Positions 18,510 to 27,127 are shown, counted from the stretch's first letter. The stretch is 64,000 bases of DNA from Priestia aryabhattai (GCF_023715685.1 NZ_JAMBOQ010000001.1:744001-808000), one strand, 5' to 3'. Notes: a model not told the origin generated them from the letters alone. Numbers and translations: made by a program.

Positions 18510-19031
18510 CTATGGTTTAATTCGTTCCATATATTCTTTTATTTTAGATTCTTCCAATCCCCCAATAAAGCTGTCTACAATCTTTCCGTTTTTATCAATT
18601 AAAAATGTAGTGGGAAGAGGATCTATCCCGTACGCACCCAAAACTTGTGAATCTTTATCCATCAAAATTGGAAAGGATAGCCCATACTGTTTAGCAAACT
18701 GCTCTACTGCTATATTCGTTTCTCCAACATTAACAGCTAAAATTTCAACACCTTGCTTTTTATATGTTGCATACTGCTTTTCCATAGCCGGCATCTCTTG
18801 TTTACAGGGCTTGCACCATGTTCCCCAAAAATTCAAAAAAACGCCTTTACCTTTGTAATCTGATAGCTGATGAGTTTCTCCATTAACATCTCTTAATATA
18901 AAGTCAGGTGCCTCATCTCCTACTGATACCTTTTGTTTATCAGCAAAAAATTGGGCATAAAGGGTATATCCAACCGCGCACAGTAAAACTGCTAATATAA
19001 CTGTTCGAATAATCAAGCGCTTTTTTTTCAT
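18510..19031 (-). CDS. resA: Thiol-disulfide oxidoreductase ResA
   Basis: 173 residues. N-terminal membrane anchor (residues ~8-27), then a thioredoxin fold with active site WGTWCKPCKQEM and cis-Pro region PLPTTFLID. It reduces the haem-binding cysteines of apocytochrome c outside the membrane. B. subtilis ResA has CEPC; here the x residues are Lys-Pro, a change likely to shift the redox potential. Site AAGGAG. First gene of resABC. Confidence 0.95.
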   Translation of the reverse strand: MKKKRLIIRTVILAVLLCAVGYTLYAQFFADKQKVSVGDEAPDFILRDVNGETHQLSDYKGKGVFLNFWGTWCKPCKQEMPAMEKQYATYKKQGVEILAVNVGETNIAVEQFAKQYGLSFPILMDKDSQVLGAYGIDPLPTTFLIDKNGKIVDSFIGGLEESKIKEYMERIKP

Positions 19032-19044
19032 GGCACGAACTCCT

Positions 19045-19058
19045 TTTAACCGCTTTCA
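19045..19058. promoter_or_regulatory. cre (CcpA) site in the resA leader
   Basis: Minus strand TGAAAGCGGTTAAA matches 13 of 14 cre consensus positions. It lies 14 nt upstream of the resA ATG. CcpA repression of resABC is known in B. subtilis; here the site would act as a roadblock or by covering the ribosome-site region DNA. Confidence 0.6.
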
Positions 19059-19210
19059 ATACGCTTTTTTTCTACCATTATATCATTTTTTTGGTAGTGG
19101 CTTTCCAATAATATTTCGACGTTTCTGTGAAGTCTTCCTCTCATTCTACAAGTTCGACATTTTTTCAAAAAACCTTGCTTGATTTTCTAATTCACGACAT
19201 TTTTCATAAA

Positions 19211-19243
19211 AAAAACAGGTAAGTGAAAATTACTTACCTGTTT
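19211..19243 (-). terminator. Terminator of rluB, overlapping its stop codon
   Basis: AAACAGGTAAGT/ACTTACCTGTTT stem followed by eight T residues on the minus strand. The 5' arm encodes the last codons of rluB including the TAA. Confidence 0.88.
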
Positions 19244-19955
19244 GAGACATTGAATATAATTGTTTGACTTCATGCGCTGTAAGCTCACGTGCTTCTCCTG
19301 CATTTAATCCGCGTAAATCTAAAGGTCCGTAACGCTCACGTTTTAACTTTAATACAGAATGTCCGATTGCATCGAACATGCGACGCACTTGACGATTTTT
19401 CCCTTCGTGAATAGTCAATTCTACAATCGCCGTCTGCTTGCTTTTATCAATGGAAAGGACTTTTGCACGAGCTGGTGCTGTTTTTCCATCCTCAAGCATC
19501 ACCCCGCGCTGCAGCTGTCTGATTTTTTCACGACTTGGAATTCCTTTAATTTTAGCCACATACACTTTGTCCACTTCAAATTTCGGGTGCATTAGCTGAT
19601 TGGCAAATTCACCATCGTTTGTTAAAAGAAGTAAACCCGACGTATCATAGTCCAGACGTCCAATCGGGTAAATTCTTTCTTCTACATGTGGAAAGAAATC
19701 AACGACTGTTTTTCTCCCCTTGTCGTCGTTAGCAGCTGAAATCACGCCTCTTGGTTTATATAACATAAAATAAACGGGCGCTTCGCTTTCTACCGGCACT
19801 TCGTCTACTTCAATTTTATCGTTAGGACCTACTTTCGTGCCCAATTCTTTTACAACTTTTCCATTTACTTTCACTCGGCCTTGGCCGATTAATTCTTCAG
19901 CTTTACGTCTTGATGCTACACCTGCGTGAGCAATCACTTTTTGTAATCGTTCCAT
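19230..19955 (-). CDS. rluB: 23S rRNA pseudouridine synthase RluB
   Basis: 241 residues. N-terminal S4 RNA-binding domain (LQKVIAHAGVASRRKAEELI), then the RsuA/RluB catalytic domain with the nucleophilic Asp in YPIGRLDYDTSGLLLLTNDG. It should convert U2605 (E. coli numbering) of 23S rRNA. The ATG at 19955 follows AGAGGTGAA; the in-frame GTG six bases upstream is too close to that site. Confidence 0.93.
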   Translation of the reverse strand: MERLQKVIAHAGVASRRKAEELIGQGRVKVNGKVVKELGTKVGPNDKIEVDEVPVESEAPVYFMLYKPRGVISAANDDKGRKTVVDFFPHVEERIYPIGRLDYDTSGLLLLTNDGEFANQLMHPKFEVDKVYVAKIKGIPSREKIRQLQRGVMLEDGKTAPARAKVLSIDKSKQTAIVELTIHEGKNRQVRRMFDAIGHSVLKLKRERYGPLDLRGLNAGEARELTAHEVKQLYSMSQTGK

Positions 19956-20041
19956 TAACACTTCACCTCTTGTAACATCTTACTTGTTTACGAAGTAATA
20001 CACAAGTCTATTTGCCACACAGAGGTAGAATTTTCGATTTC

Positions 20042-20575
20042 CTACCGGCCAAACACAAGGATTACGATGACAACTGATGCAATAATCCCTACCAAATCTG
20101 CCAGTAAACCGACCTTCAACGCATCTCCCATTTTTTTAATGCCAACCGCTCCGAAATAAACCGTTAAAATATAAAACGTGGTATCTGTACTTCCCTGCAT
20201 GGTCGATGCCAAACGACCAATAAAAGAATCAGGTCCGTATGTAGAAATTAGATCCGTCGTGATACCAAGAGCGGCCGTTCCAGATATCGGTTTGATAAGA
20301 GCTAAAGGTACAATTTCAGCCGGAACGCCAACTGCTTGCAGCATCGGTTTTAGAACAGATAAGAAAAAATCAAGTGCTCCTGAGGCTCGAAAAATAGAGA
20401 TGCTCACTAACATGCCGACTAAGTAAGGAATGATGGAAAAAGCAATTTGTAAACCGTCTTTCCCTCCCTCTACAAACTTTTCATACGTAGGAATTTTTTT
20501 GTAGGTTCCGTAAAGTAAAATACATCCTACGATAAGAGGAATAAACATCAATGATACTTGATTAAGCATAGTCAT
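20042..20575 (-). CDS. spmB: Spore maturation protein SpmB
   Basis: 177 residues, nucleoside-recognition (Gate) domain membrane protein with about five helices; motif GSTDTTFYILTVYFG. With SpmA it is needed for full dehydration of the spore core. The ATG overlaps the spmA stop by four bases (ATGA), with AAAGGAGG inside the end of spmA. Co-transcribed with dacB and spmA as in B. subtilis. Confidence 0.95.
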   Translation of the reverse strand: MTMLNQVSLMFIPLIVGCILLYGTYKKIPTYEKFVEGGKDGLQIAFSIIPYLVGMLVSISIFRASGALDFFLSVLKPMLQAVGVPAEIVPLALIKPISGTAALGITTDLISTYGPDSFIGRLASTMQGSTDTTFYILTVYFGAVGIKKMGDALKVGLLADLVGIIASVVIVILVFGR

Positions 20576-21171
20576 TTTCGTTTTCCTCCTTTTCGTGTAC
20601 GTCGATAATAAAAGAAGCGATCAATGATGATAGCTCCTATCGTAGCTACAACAGTTGCTAAAAGTGTTGTACCCACAATTTCAGTAGGATTAGCCGAGTT
20701 ATACGTAATCCGAATCGCAATAACTGTGGTCGGTATAAGCGTTAAACTGGTTGTGTTAAGTGCTAAAAGTGTGATCATAGAACGGCTTGCTTCGTCTCTG
20801 TCGCCGTTCAGCTTTTTAAGCTGCTCCATCGCTTTAATGCCAAGAGGAGTTGCCGCATTCCCGAGCCCAAACATATTCGCCATCATATTGGACAATATGT
20901 ACCCTAAGGCCGGATGATCTTTTGGAACATCAGGGAAAAGTCTTGTAATAATGGGTCGAAATAGTTTCGCTAACTTGTCGAGAAGCCCTGCACTTTGAGC
21001 AATATTCATCATACCTAACCAAAAGACCAGCACGCTGATTAACCCAATGCTGATGGTCACCGCTTCGCCTGCTCCTTGAAAAATTGCTTTGTTTACATCA
21101 CCAATTTTCCCATTTATAATCGCAAAAACAATTCCGACAATGGTCAGCAGCATCCAAATAATATTAACCAT
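20572..21171 (-). CDS. spmA: Spore maturation protein SpmA
   Basis: 199 residues, nucleoside-recognition domain membrane protein. Motifs MMANMFGLGNAATPLGIKAM and LNTTSLTLIPTTVIAIR are characteristic. It overlaps the 3' end of dacB by eight bases and spmB by four, which indicates translational coupling through the three genes. Confidence 0.95.
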   Translation of the reverse strand: MVNIIWMLLTIVGIVFAIINGKIGDVNKAIFQGAGEAVTISIGLISVLVFWLGMMNIAQSAGLLDKLAKLFRPIITRLFPDVPKDHPALGYILSNMMANMFGLGNAATPLGIKAMEQLKKLNGDRDEASRSMITLLALNTTSLTLIPTTVIAIRITYNSANPTEIVGTTLLATVVATIGAIIIDRFFYYRRTRKGGKRK

Positions 21172-22312
21172 CTGTTTTTGCTCCAGACTGAATAAACATT
21201 AATCGCTTCACTCTATCAAAGAAACCTTCTTGTTGCTCGGCATGCTTTTCGAAATAAATAGGAACACTGTCAATCGTCTCTCCACTTCTATAAATATCGA
21301 GCTTTCCTACGACGTTTGGAACTTTCCCTGTTTCTTTCCACTGCTTTTTAGGCTGAATTAACGTTGTTTTCACTTCTACAGAGCTCTGTTCTTTCTTTGT
21401 GAGCGGATAAACGACATTTCGTTTAATATACAACTGATCTTTATAAAAAGAATCCTTTATATCTGTCAATTCACCTTTGGCAGCTAAACTGGTCATATCA
21501 TATTTATCAAATGCATTTTCATACATGGAAATGTGATCGTTCCAATCATCTGGAGCATTAATCGTTACGGCGATTAAATCCATTCCATCTTTTGTAGCAG
21601 TTGTCACAAGCGTTCGTTTTGCTAATTTTGTATATCCTGTTTTCCCACCAGTACAATATGCATATAGTGTTGTCAGCAGTTTATTTTTGTTTTTCCACAC
21701 TCGATCCCATTTCTCCTCAGGGTGCTTCATTCGATAGACTTTTGTTCCTGAAATCTCTTTAAAAATTTTATTATTCATTGCATAGCGCATTAGCAGAGCC
21801 ATATCGTGCGCTGTTGAGCGATGATTTTCATGATCGTCTAATCCATGCGGATTTTGAAATGTTGTATTTGTCATGCCAATTTCTTCTGCTTTTTTATTCA
21901 TCAAATAAACAAATCCGTCTTCGCTTCCTCCAACGGCTTCTGCAATAGCTACAGCAGCATCATTACCTGAACGAAGCATCAAGCCATATACTAAATCTTT
22001 TAATTTTATTTTTTCACCTTCAACTAAATATACAGAAGAACCTTCAACGCCAACTGCGTTGTGGCTAACGGTAACTGTTTTATTTATTTTGCCAGATTCA
22101 ATCGCCAGTATTGCTGTCATAATTTTTGTGATGCTAGCAATTCGGCTAACTTGATCTGCATTTTTAGCATATAACACTCTCCCTGATTTCTGTTCCATCA
22201 AAATAGCACTATGAGCACTTACGCTCCCCGCTGCAGATGATATGGAAGGCCAACCGCTGAGACATAGCAATACAATAAATAGATAGATGATACTTTTTTT
22301 GCTTCTTTTCAT
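21164..22312 (-). CDS. dacB: Sporulation D-alanyl-D-alanine carboxypeptidase DacB (PBP5*)
   Basis: 382 residues. Signal peptide (residues ~1-27), then a PBP5-type serine peptidase with SxxK (SITK, about residue 62), SGN (RSGNDAA) and KTG (GGKTGYTKLA), and a PBP5 C-terminal beta domain with a basic amphipathic end. In the mother cell it trims cortex peptide crosslinks. The operon partners spmA-spmB and the sigma-E-like promoter upstream separate it from the vegetative DacA. Confidence 0.93.
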   Translation of the reverse strand: MKRSKKSIIYLFIVLLCLSGWPSISSAAGSVSAHSAILMEQKSGRVLYAKNADQVSRIASITKIMTAILAIESGKINKTVTVSHNAVGVEGSSVYLVEGEKIKLKDLVYGLMLRSGNDAAVAIAEAVGGSEDGFVYLMNKKAEEIGMTNTTFQNPHGLDDHENHRSTAHDMALLMRYAMNNKIFKEISGTKVYRMKHPEEKWDRVWKNKNKLLTTLYAYCTGGKTGYTKLAKRTLVTTATKDGMDLIAVTINAPDDWNDHISMYENAFDKYDMTSLAAKGELTDIKDSFYKDQLYIKRNVVYPLTKKEQSSVEVKTTLIQPKKQWKETGKVPNVVGKLDIYRSGETIDSVPIYFEKHAEQQEGFFDRVKRLMFIQSGAKTDG

Positions 22313-22342
22313 GTCATCCCCGTCCCTCTACCTGTTTGTACA

Positions 22343-22370
22343 AGTTTATGCTCGTCTTTTTTGGTTATGA
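22343..22370 (-). promoter_or_regulatory. Candidate sigma-E promoter of dacB-spmAB
   Basis: Minus strand TCATAACC (22370-22363), then CATAAACT (22350-22343). The -10 matches 7 of 8 of the sigma-E consensus CATACAMT; the -35 retains the ATA core. About 30 nt before the dacB start. Confidence 0.5.
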
Positions 22371-22392
22371 ATGAAAAGATTTGTCCATACAA

Positions 22393-22424
22393 AAAAGGAC
22401 ATAGAAAAAACTCTATGTCCTTTT
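22393..22424 (-). terminator. Terminator of scpAB
   Basis: AAAGGACATAGA/TCTATGTCCTTT stem, T run on the minus strand, just past the scpB stop. Confidence 0.87.
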
Positions 22425-22430
22425 ACGTTT

Positions 22431-23003
22431 TTACTTCATTTCTTGAAACGATTGAAAAAACAAATCTGCTTCTTGATCGGTTCCTTCTTGTAATAAATCT
22501 TCTGGAAGCGGCGGCAGCTCTTCGATACTTTTAAGGCCAAAATAGCCTAGAAATTCTTTTGTGGTTCCGTATAGGATGGCCCGCCCTGCGCCTTCCGCTC
22601 GTCCCACTTCTTTTAATAGAACCTTTCCAATTAAAGTTTGAAGAGGTCTTTCCGTTTTCACTCCGCGAATCTCTTCGATTTCAGCTCTTGTAATGGGCTG
22701 CTTATACGCTACAATAGCTAATGTTTCAAGCGCTGCTTGTGATAATGATTGATTAGCCGGAGCTTCTACGAGCTTCTCAATATATGGTGCATACTCTTTT
22801 TTTGTGACAAGCTGGTAGGCCCCTCCTATTTCAACAAGTGTAACTCCTCTGAACTTACACTCTTGTTCTAAGCCCTCCAAAGCACCTTGAATTTCTTCAT
22901 GAGGCTTTTCTATAATCTCAGCTAACCGACTAATCGATAGACCTTCATCACCAGAAACAAAAAGTAAGCTCTCAATAATAGCCTGTAGATTATTCGTTGT
23001 CAT
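22431..23003 (-). CDS. scpB: Condensin subunit ScpB
   Basis: 190 residues, two winged-helix domains; motifs ESLLFVSGDEGLS, ALETLAIVAYKQPITRAEIE and GRAILYGTTKEFLGYFGLK. It forms the Smc-ScpA-ScpB complex that compacts and segregates chromosomes. Its ATG overlaps the scpA stop (ATGA). Confidence 0.95.
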   Translation of the reverse strand: MTTNNLQAIIESLLFVSGDEGLSISRLAEIIEKPHEEIQGALEGLEQECKFRGVTLVEIGGAYQLVTKKEYAPYIEKLVEAPANQSLSQAALETLAIVAYKQPITRAEIEEIRGVKTERPLQTLIGKVLLKEVGRAEGAGRAILYGTTKEFLGYFGLKSIEELPPLPEDLLQEGTDQEADLFFQSFQEMK

Positions 23004-23755
23004 TCCTCTTCATTCCTTTCTCGATACGATACATAAAGCTCGTCTAGATTGTGCTGCTGCTCTACAACGATTTCATTTTCTTTCATTAGTTCCAGCACAG
23101 CTAAAAACGTTACAACAATATGATCACGCTCTTGATAAGGAAACAGCTGATAAAAACTTTTTTTCCCTTTAAAGGCTTTTAATTCATTAACAATCTCACT
23201 CATGCGCTTGTCAATTGGAATATCTTGTCTTGCTATTTTCGTCTGCATAGGCTTTTTGTTTTGCTTTCGTTTCATCAACTTTTGAAAAGCACTTAGCATA
23301 TCGTACAGCGATATATCCAACCCTTCATCCTGAGGCTGCGTACGTTCTTCTGCATTTATTTGCACATTACTTGGAGGTTTTGTATACACATGACTTTGGT
23401 CTTCTTCCAGCTTTTGAAGCTCTACTGCAGCTTCTTTAAACTTTCGATATTCAATTAAGCGCTGCATCAATTCTTCACGCGGATCTTCTTCATCAACCAT
23501 TTCAATCTCATCCATATCTTCTTCATACGTAGGCAGAAGCATTTTACTTTTAATTTGAAGCAAAGTTGCTGCCATGACTAGATACTCACTGGCAACGTCT
23601 AGCTGAAGCTCATTCATTGTATGTATAAACATCATATATTGCTCAGTAATTGTCGCTACTGGGATATCGTAAATATCAATTTCAAATCGATTAATCAAAT
23701 GCAGAAGAAGATCTAAAGGTCCTTCAAACGCATCTACTTTTACACTATACTCCAC
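23000..23755 (-). CDS. scpA: Condensin kleisin subunit ScpA
   Basis: 251 residues from a GTG at 23755, giving MEYSVKVDAFEGPLDLLLHL as in B. subtilis; GGTGAG lies 6 nt upstream. The TTG at 23779 would add eight unmatched residues. N-terminal Smc-neck-binding helix, acidic middle (YEEDMDEIEMVDEEDPRE), C-terminal winged helix (DHIVVTFLAVLELMKENEI) that binds the Smc head. Confidence 0.93.
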   Translation of the reverse strand: MEYSVKVDAFEGPLDLLLHLINRFEIDIYDIPVATITEQYMMFIHTMNELQLDVASEYLVMAATLLQIKSKMLLPTYEEDMDEIEMVDEEDPREELMQRLIEYRKFKEAAVELQKLEEDQSHVYTKPPSNVQINAEERTQPQDEGLDISLYDMLSAFQKLMKRKQNKKPMQTKIARQDIPIDKRMSEIVNELKAFKGKKSFYQLFPYQERDHIVVTFLAVLELMKENEIVVEQQHNLDELYVSYRERNEEE

Positions 23756-23953
23756 TTTTATCTCACCAACACTTTTCAATTGCTTGTCATTTCTGCTGCT
23801 TTACATAACGTTACTATCATTAGTATAGAGGATTATAGACACATGTCCAATACAAATTAACGTAAAAATAGGTCATTTGCCCATACAAAAAGTTTAAACA
23901 TACATATGATGTCAAGGTAATAACATTTTGAAATGACTGAAGGAGGAACTCGC

Positions 23954-24052
23954 ATGGGTGAAAAATCTTGTGGATACGGTAGCGGTTTCGCTTTAATTGT
24001 TGTACTGTTTATTTTATTAATTATTGTTGGTTGTTCTTGCTTACGCTTCTAA
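23954..24052 (+). CDS. YjcZ family sporulation peptide (32 residues)
   Basis: Short ORF MGEKSCGYGSGFALIVVLFI... followed by a hydrophobic stretch and the end GCSCLRF. The pattern Gly/Tyr-rich N terminus, G-x-FALIVVLFILLIIVG and a Cys-containing end is the YjcZ/SscA small spore protein signature. The ribosome site GAAGGAGG is strong. Members are made late in sporulation and found in spores. I could not assign the sporulation promoter. Lies between divergent scpA and ypuF. Confidence 0.85.
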   Translation: MGEKSCGYGSGFALIVVLFILLIIVGCSCLRF

Positions 24053-24070
24053 CCACACATATTGAATAAA

Positions 24071-24102
24071 AACAAACGTGTTCGCCATACCTTGAGCACG
24101 TT
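24071..24102 (+). terminator. Probable terminator of the YjcZ-like gene
   Basis: AACAAACGTG/CACGTTTGT stem with a ~16-nt loop, followed by CTCTTT; weak U tract. Confidence 0.5.
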
Positions 24103-24183
24103 TGTCTCTTTAAAGCACCGCGCTGATGAATAGCTAATTTTTGTGATACACTACATATAGAGTCTTACCAGGAGGGAACAAGA

Positions 24184-24705
24184 TTGTATTCACAAGCCTA
24201 TATTGATTATTTAGTTCATTTTCATGGCGACCGGGATTACTTTGAATGTCATGAACTGCTAGAAGAACACTGGAAAAAAGACGAAAGAGGACACCGCAGT
24301 ATTATTTGGGTTGGCCTTATTCAAATTGCTGTTTCACTCTATCATCATCGACGCCAAAATTTCGCCGGAGCCAAAAGAACGATGCAAAAGGCGCTGGCAA
24401 TTTTAACGAAAGAAGAAGAAAATATTGCACAGCTTGGACTTAATTATCCTTCACTGCTTAAACTTCTTCGCAAACAATTAGCTTTAATCGATACCTATCA
24501 GCCATATAAAAGTATTAACTTGCCCATTGAAGATCCCGCATTGTTACGAGCTTGCAAACAAAGAAGCACTGACAAACAGCTTGTCTGGTTATCAGCTTCT
24601 AATCTGCAAAATGATGCAATTGTTCATCGTCACAGCACGCGAGATCGCTCAGATGTGATTGCGGAAAGACAAGCGAACTTATTGGCAAAACAAAACAACA
24701 GGTAG
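24184..24705 (+). CDS. ypuF: YpuF, DUF309 family protein
   Basis: 173 residues from a TTG start 7 nt behind AGGAGGG. The DUF309 core FHGDRDYFECHELLEEHWKKD (quoted: RDYFECHELLEEHWK) and GLIQIAVSLYHHRRQNFAGA are present. Function unknown; the His/Glu-rich motif suggests metal binding, which is inference. A C-terminal basic tail of ~45 residues is less conserved. Locus position matches B. subtilis, but the rib operon that follows there is missing. Confidence 0.85.
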   Translation: MYSQAYIDYLVHFHGDRDYFECHELLEEHWKKDERGHRSIIWVGLIQIAVSLYHHRRQNFAGAKRTMQKALAILTKEEENIAQLGLNYPSLLKLLRKQLALIDTYQPYKSINLPIEDPALLRACKQRSTDKQLVWLSASNLQNDAIVHRHSTRDRSDVIAERQANLLAKQNNR

Positions 24706-24727
24706 CCAGAAGCTACCTGTTGTTTTG
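24691..24727 (+). terminator. Terminator of ypuF overlapping its stop codon
   Basis: 16-bp stem CAAAACAACAGGTAGC/GCTACCTGTTGTTTTG; the TAG stop lies in the 5' arm. Near-perfect symmetry with flanking T/A stretches. Confidence 0.8.
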
Positions 24728-24780
24728 TGATGACTAAAATGTGAAAGAAGCTTTCGCCCCTCAACTAATCATACTTTTCT

Positions 24781-25134
24781 TTATTCATCCGCCTGACACT
24801 TTTCATAAAACGGAGCGATGATTTCACTCGGCTTAATTTGTGCAGTCGTATACATTTCTTTAAGAGCTTTAATCATTTTTTTGCCAATGCCCTGTTGGCG
24901 GTGTGAAGGGTTTACACTGACGTGTTGAACCTCAATCAAACTTTTATCGAGCATGGAAATGCCAACAATCCCAATAATATCTTCTTCTTGCTTCCAAAGA
25001 TACAGCTGCCAATGTTCGTTTTGCTCATATTCTTTCATCGTTTGTTGAAGTTTTTTTAAATCTTTTTCCGTAGGTACAAACGATAGAAGACCCATGGCAA
25101 TTTTTTCATAGTTTCGTTTATAGCGAATAAGCAT
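24781..25134 (-). CDS. ribT: RibT, GNAT-type acetyltransferase
   Basis: 117 residues from the ATG at 25134 (site AGGGAG), giving MLIRYKRNYEKIAMGLLSF as in B. subtilis RibT. The GNAT acetyl-CoA loop reads RQQGIGKKM within VNPSHRRQQGIGKKMIKAL. Substrate unknown. In B. subtilis it is the last gene of ribDEAHT; here it stands alone with no rib gene or FMN riboswitch in front, so either it has its own promoter or the rib operon moved away. Confidence 0.88.
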   Translation of the reverse strand: MLIRYKRNYEKIAMGLLSFVPTEKDLKKLQQTMKEYEQNEHWQLYLWKQEEDIIGIVGISMLDKSLIEVQHVSVNPSHRQQGIGKKMIKALKEMYTTAQIKPSEIIAPFYEKCQADE

Positions 25135-25305
25135 ACGATTCTCCCTCGTCCTCAAACTTTCCTACAAATTAATGCGCTGCGTTTTTTACTGCTTTTATCA
25201 TACAAAATTTATAAGTAAATAGCAATATTACACAAAAGCTTGTCCTATGTCATGCGTGTATGAGAAACCTAATCTATTACGCTTTTTGAGCTGTTGCTCG
25301 AAGAA

Positions 25306-25348
25306 AAAACGCCGTAACCCCCTGTAAAAGGTTGTTATGACGTTTTAT
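25306..25348 (-). terminator. Terminator of ppiB
   Basis: Imperfect stem AAAACGTCATAACAACC / GGTTACGGCGTTTT on the minus strand with a TTTTTTC end, about 30 nt past ppiB. Confidence 0.7.
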
Positions 25349-25378
25349 TAGTTGATATCCATTTATAGCAGTATGCTC

Positions 25379-25813
25379 TTATTCTTCCCAGACTTTTACT
25401 TCTTTCATTACGTCGCCATTTTTCATTTTTAACACTGTATCAAGTCCTTCTGTTACTTTTCCAAATACAGTGTGAACACCGTTTAAATGAGGCTGTGGCT
25501 CATGAACAAGAAAGAACTGACTGCCGCCTGTGTCTTTACCAGCATGCGCCATTGATAGAGAACCCGCTTCGTGTTTGTGAGGATTTCCTTCTGTTTCACA
25601 TTTAATTGAATAACCAGGGCCGCCAGCACCTGTACCTGTTGGGTCGCCTCCTTGAGAAACAAATCCAGGAATAACGCGGTGGAACGTTACGCCATTGTAG
25701 AATCCTTCATTGGCTAACTTTTCAAAGTTTTCTACTGTTCCTGGTGCTTCGTTCGGAAATAAATCGATTAGAATTTTTTCGCCATTTTCCATTAGAATAC
25801 TTGCTTTTTTCAT
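25379..25813 (-). CDS. ppiB: Peptidyl-prolyl cis-trans isomerase PpiB (cyclophilin)
   Basis: 144 residues from the ATG at 25813 (GGAGG site). Cyclophilin motifs: [39 protein letters not shown] and [12 protein letters not shown]. Cytoplasmic prolyl isomerase. The frame extends 57 nt further upstream but without a ribosome site. Confidence 0.95.
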   Translation of the reverse strand: MKKASILMENGEKILIDLFPNEAPGTVENFEKLANEGFYNGVTFHRVIPGFVSQGGDPTGTGAGGPGYSIKCETEGNPHKHEAGSLSMAHAGKDTGGSQFFLVHEPQPHLNGVHTVFGKVTEGLDTVLKMKNGDVMKEVKVWEE

Positions 25814-25886
25814 ATAAATGACCTCCAATATATGTATTAGTACCGCTATAGGCTCTATTTCCCCCGTCAAAGCGGCAAAACGTAAA

Positions 25887-25923
25887 AGTTGTAAATGCCA
25901 CCTAGGGTAGAACCTTTACAACT
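25887..25923 (-). promoter_or_regulatory. Hairpin in the ppiB 5' leader
   Basis: AGTTGTAAA/TTTACAACT outer stem with an inner CTACC-CTA-GGTGG stem; on the minus strand it is followed by TTTTACGTTTTG. It lies 74 nt before the ppiB ATG and after a candidate promoter (TTGAAT, 18 nt, TAGAAT, around 25935-25965). It could be an attenuator or an RNA-stability element. The rest of the gap 25814-26201 shows nothing else except a TATAAT at 26163. Confidence 0.4.
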
Positions 25924-26201
25924 ATAAACTCACTCTATTCTACTACAAACAAGCTCATGAATTCAATGAATGCACTTTTTCACTTTCTTCTCGTAGGGCT
26001 CTAAATAAAAAATAGTAGTTGTGAGATGGAACTTTTTATAGTATCATCCGTCTAATACAGTAATGGAGATACATAGATTTCATTTCATTTAGAAATCTAC
26101 GCCTCTAGACTGATTTATGGGAAAATGATGAATTGACTCTGTTACTTCAGACCTGCCCGTATTATAATAGGGCAAGTATGGGATTAAAGGAGGAAAAAGG
26201 T

Positions 26202-27077
26202 TTGAAATTAACGATAAAAGCAATGGTGGTGGCATTAGGTCTTCTTCTATTCCTAACCGCACCCTTAAAAAGTTTTGCAGATGCTGCTCCAGGCGATGTT
26301 ATTATTACATTAGGTCAGGACTTAACCAGCTCTCAGAAGCAACAGGTATTAAATGACCTTGATGCACCAAGCAATGCTCAAACAGTAACCGTGACAAACC
26401 AAGAAGAGCATGAATATTTAGGTGACTTTATTCCAAAGGCTACTATTGGATCTCGTGCTATTTCATCTTCTAGTATTACACTTGGCTCAAAAGATTCTGG
26501 TTTAAGCGTATCAACTCAAAATATTAATGGTATTACAGACGACATGTATATTAATGCTTTGATGACCGCAGGCGTTAAAGATGCAAAAATCCAGATTACC
26601 GCTCCATTTGAAGTATCTGGTACAGCTGCTTTAACAGGTATTATGAAAGCATATGAAGTTCAAACAGATCAAAAAATCCCAGAAGAAGTAAAAAAAGCAG
26701 CCAACGAAGAGATGGTCCAAACATCTGAACTTGGTGAAAAAATCGGTAAAGAAAAAGCAGCGCAGTTTATGGCAACGATTAAAGAAGAAATTGCCAAAGA
26801 AAATCCTCAAACAAAGGATGATTTACGCACGTTAATTCAGCGAGTGGCTGATGATTTAGGTATTAAATTAACAGATTCAGAGCTTAATACACTTGTTGAC
26901 TTTTTCAATCGTTTAAAAGATATGAACATCGATTGGAATCAAGTAAAAGACCAACTTTCTGCGACAAAGGAAAAAGTAACAACATTTCTTCAGTCAGAAG
27001 AAGGCCAATCATTTCTTGATAAACTAAAGCAATTCTTTGTTGATATTATTGATGCTATTAAATCGTTATTCTCATAA
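26202..27077 (+). CDS. ypuA: YpuA, exported DUF1002 protein
   Basis: 291 residues from a TTG at 26202, six bases behind AAAGGAGG. Signal peptide (about residues 1-25, cut near SFADA). DUF1002 features: VIITLGQDLTSSQKQ, SSSITL, and ITAPFEVSGTAALTGIMKAYE. The C-terminal half is helical and charged. In B. subtilis ypuA is a cell-envelope stress-regulated gene of unknown biochemical role. The upstream in-frame extension lacks a ribosome site. Confidence 0.85.
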   Translation: MKLTIKAMVVALGLLLFLTAPLKSFADAAPGDVIITLGQDLTSSQKQQVLNDLDAPSNAQTVTVTNQEEHEYLGDFIPKATIGSRAISSSSITLGSKDSGLSVSTQNINGITDDMYINALMTAGVKDAKIQITAPFEVSGTAALTGIMKAYEVQTDQKIPEEVKKAANEEMVQTSELGEKIGKEKAAQFMATIKEEIAKENPQTKDDLRTLIQRVADDLGIKLTDSELNTLVDFFNRLKDMNIDWNQVKDQLSATKEKVTTFLQSEEGQSFLDKLKQFFVDIIDAIKSLFS

Positions 27078-27082
27078 AAAAG

Positions 27083-27113
27083 AAGAGCCTCTTGAACAAG
27101 AGGCTCTTTTTTT
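27083..27113. terminator. Bidirectional terminator between ypuA and lysA
   Basis: AAGAGCCTCTTG/CAAGAGGCTCTT stem with a 2-nt loop, A run before and T run after, between convergent genes. Confidence 0.9.
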
Positions 27114-27127
27114 ACGTTAATCACTCG

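Noticed and set aside
26133..26168. Strong promoter before ypuA from TTGACT and TATAAT
   Set aside because: The two boxes are 24 nt apart; only the TATAAT is well placed, so I did not list it as a promoter.
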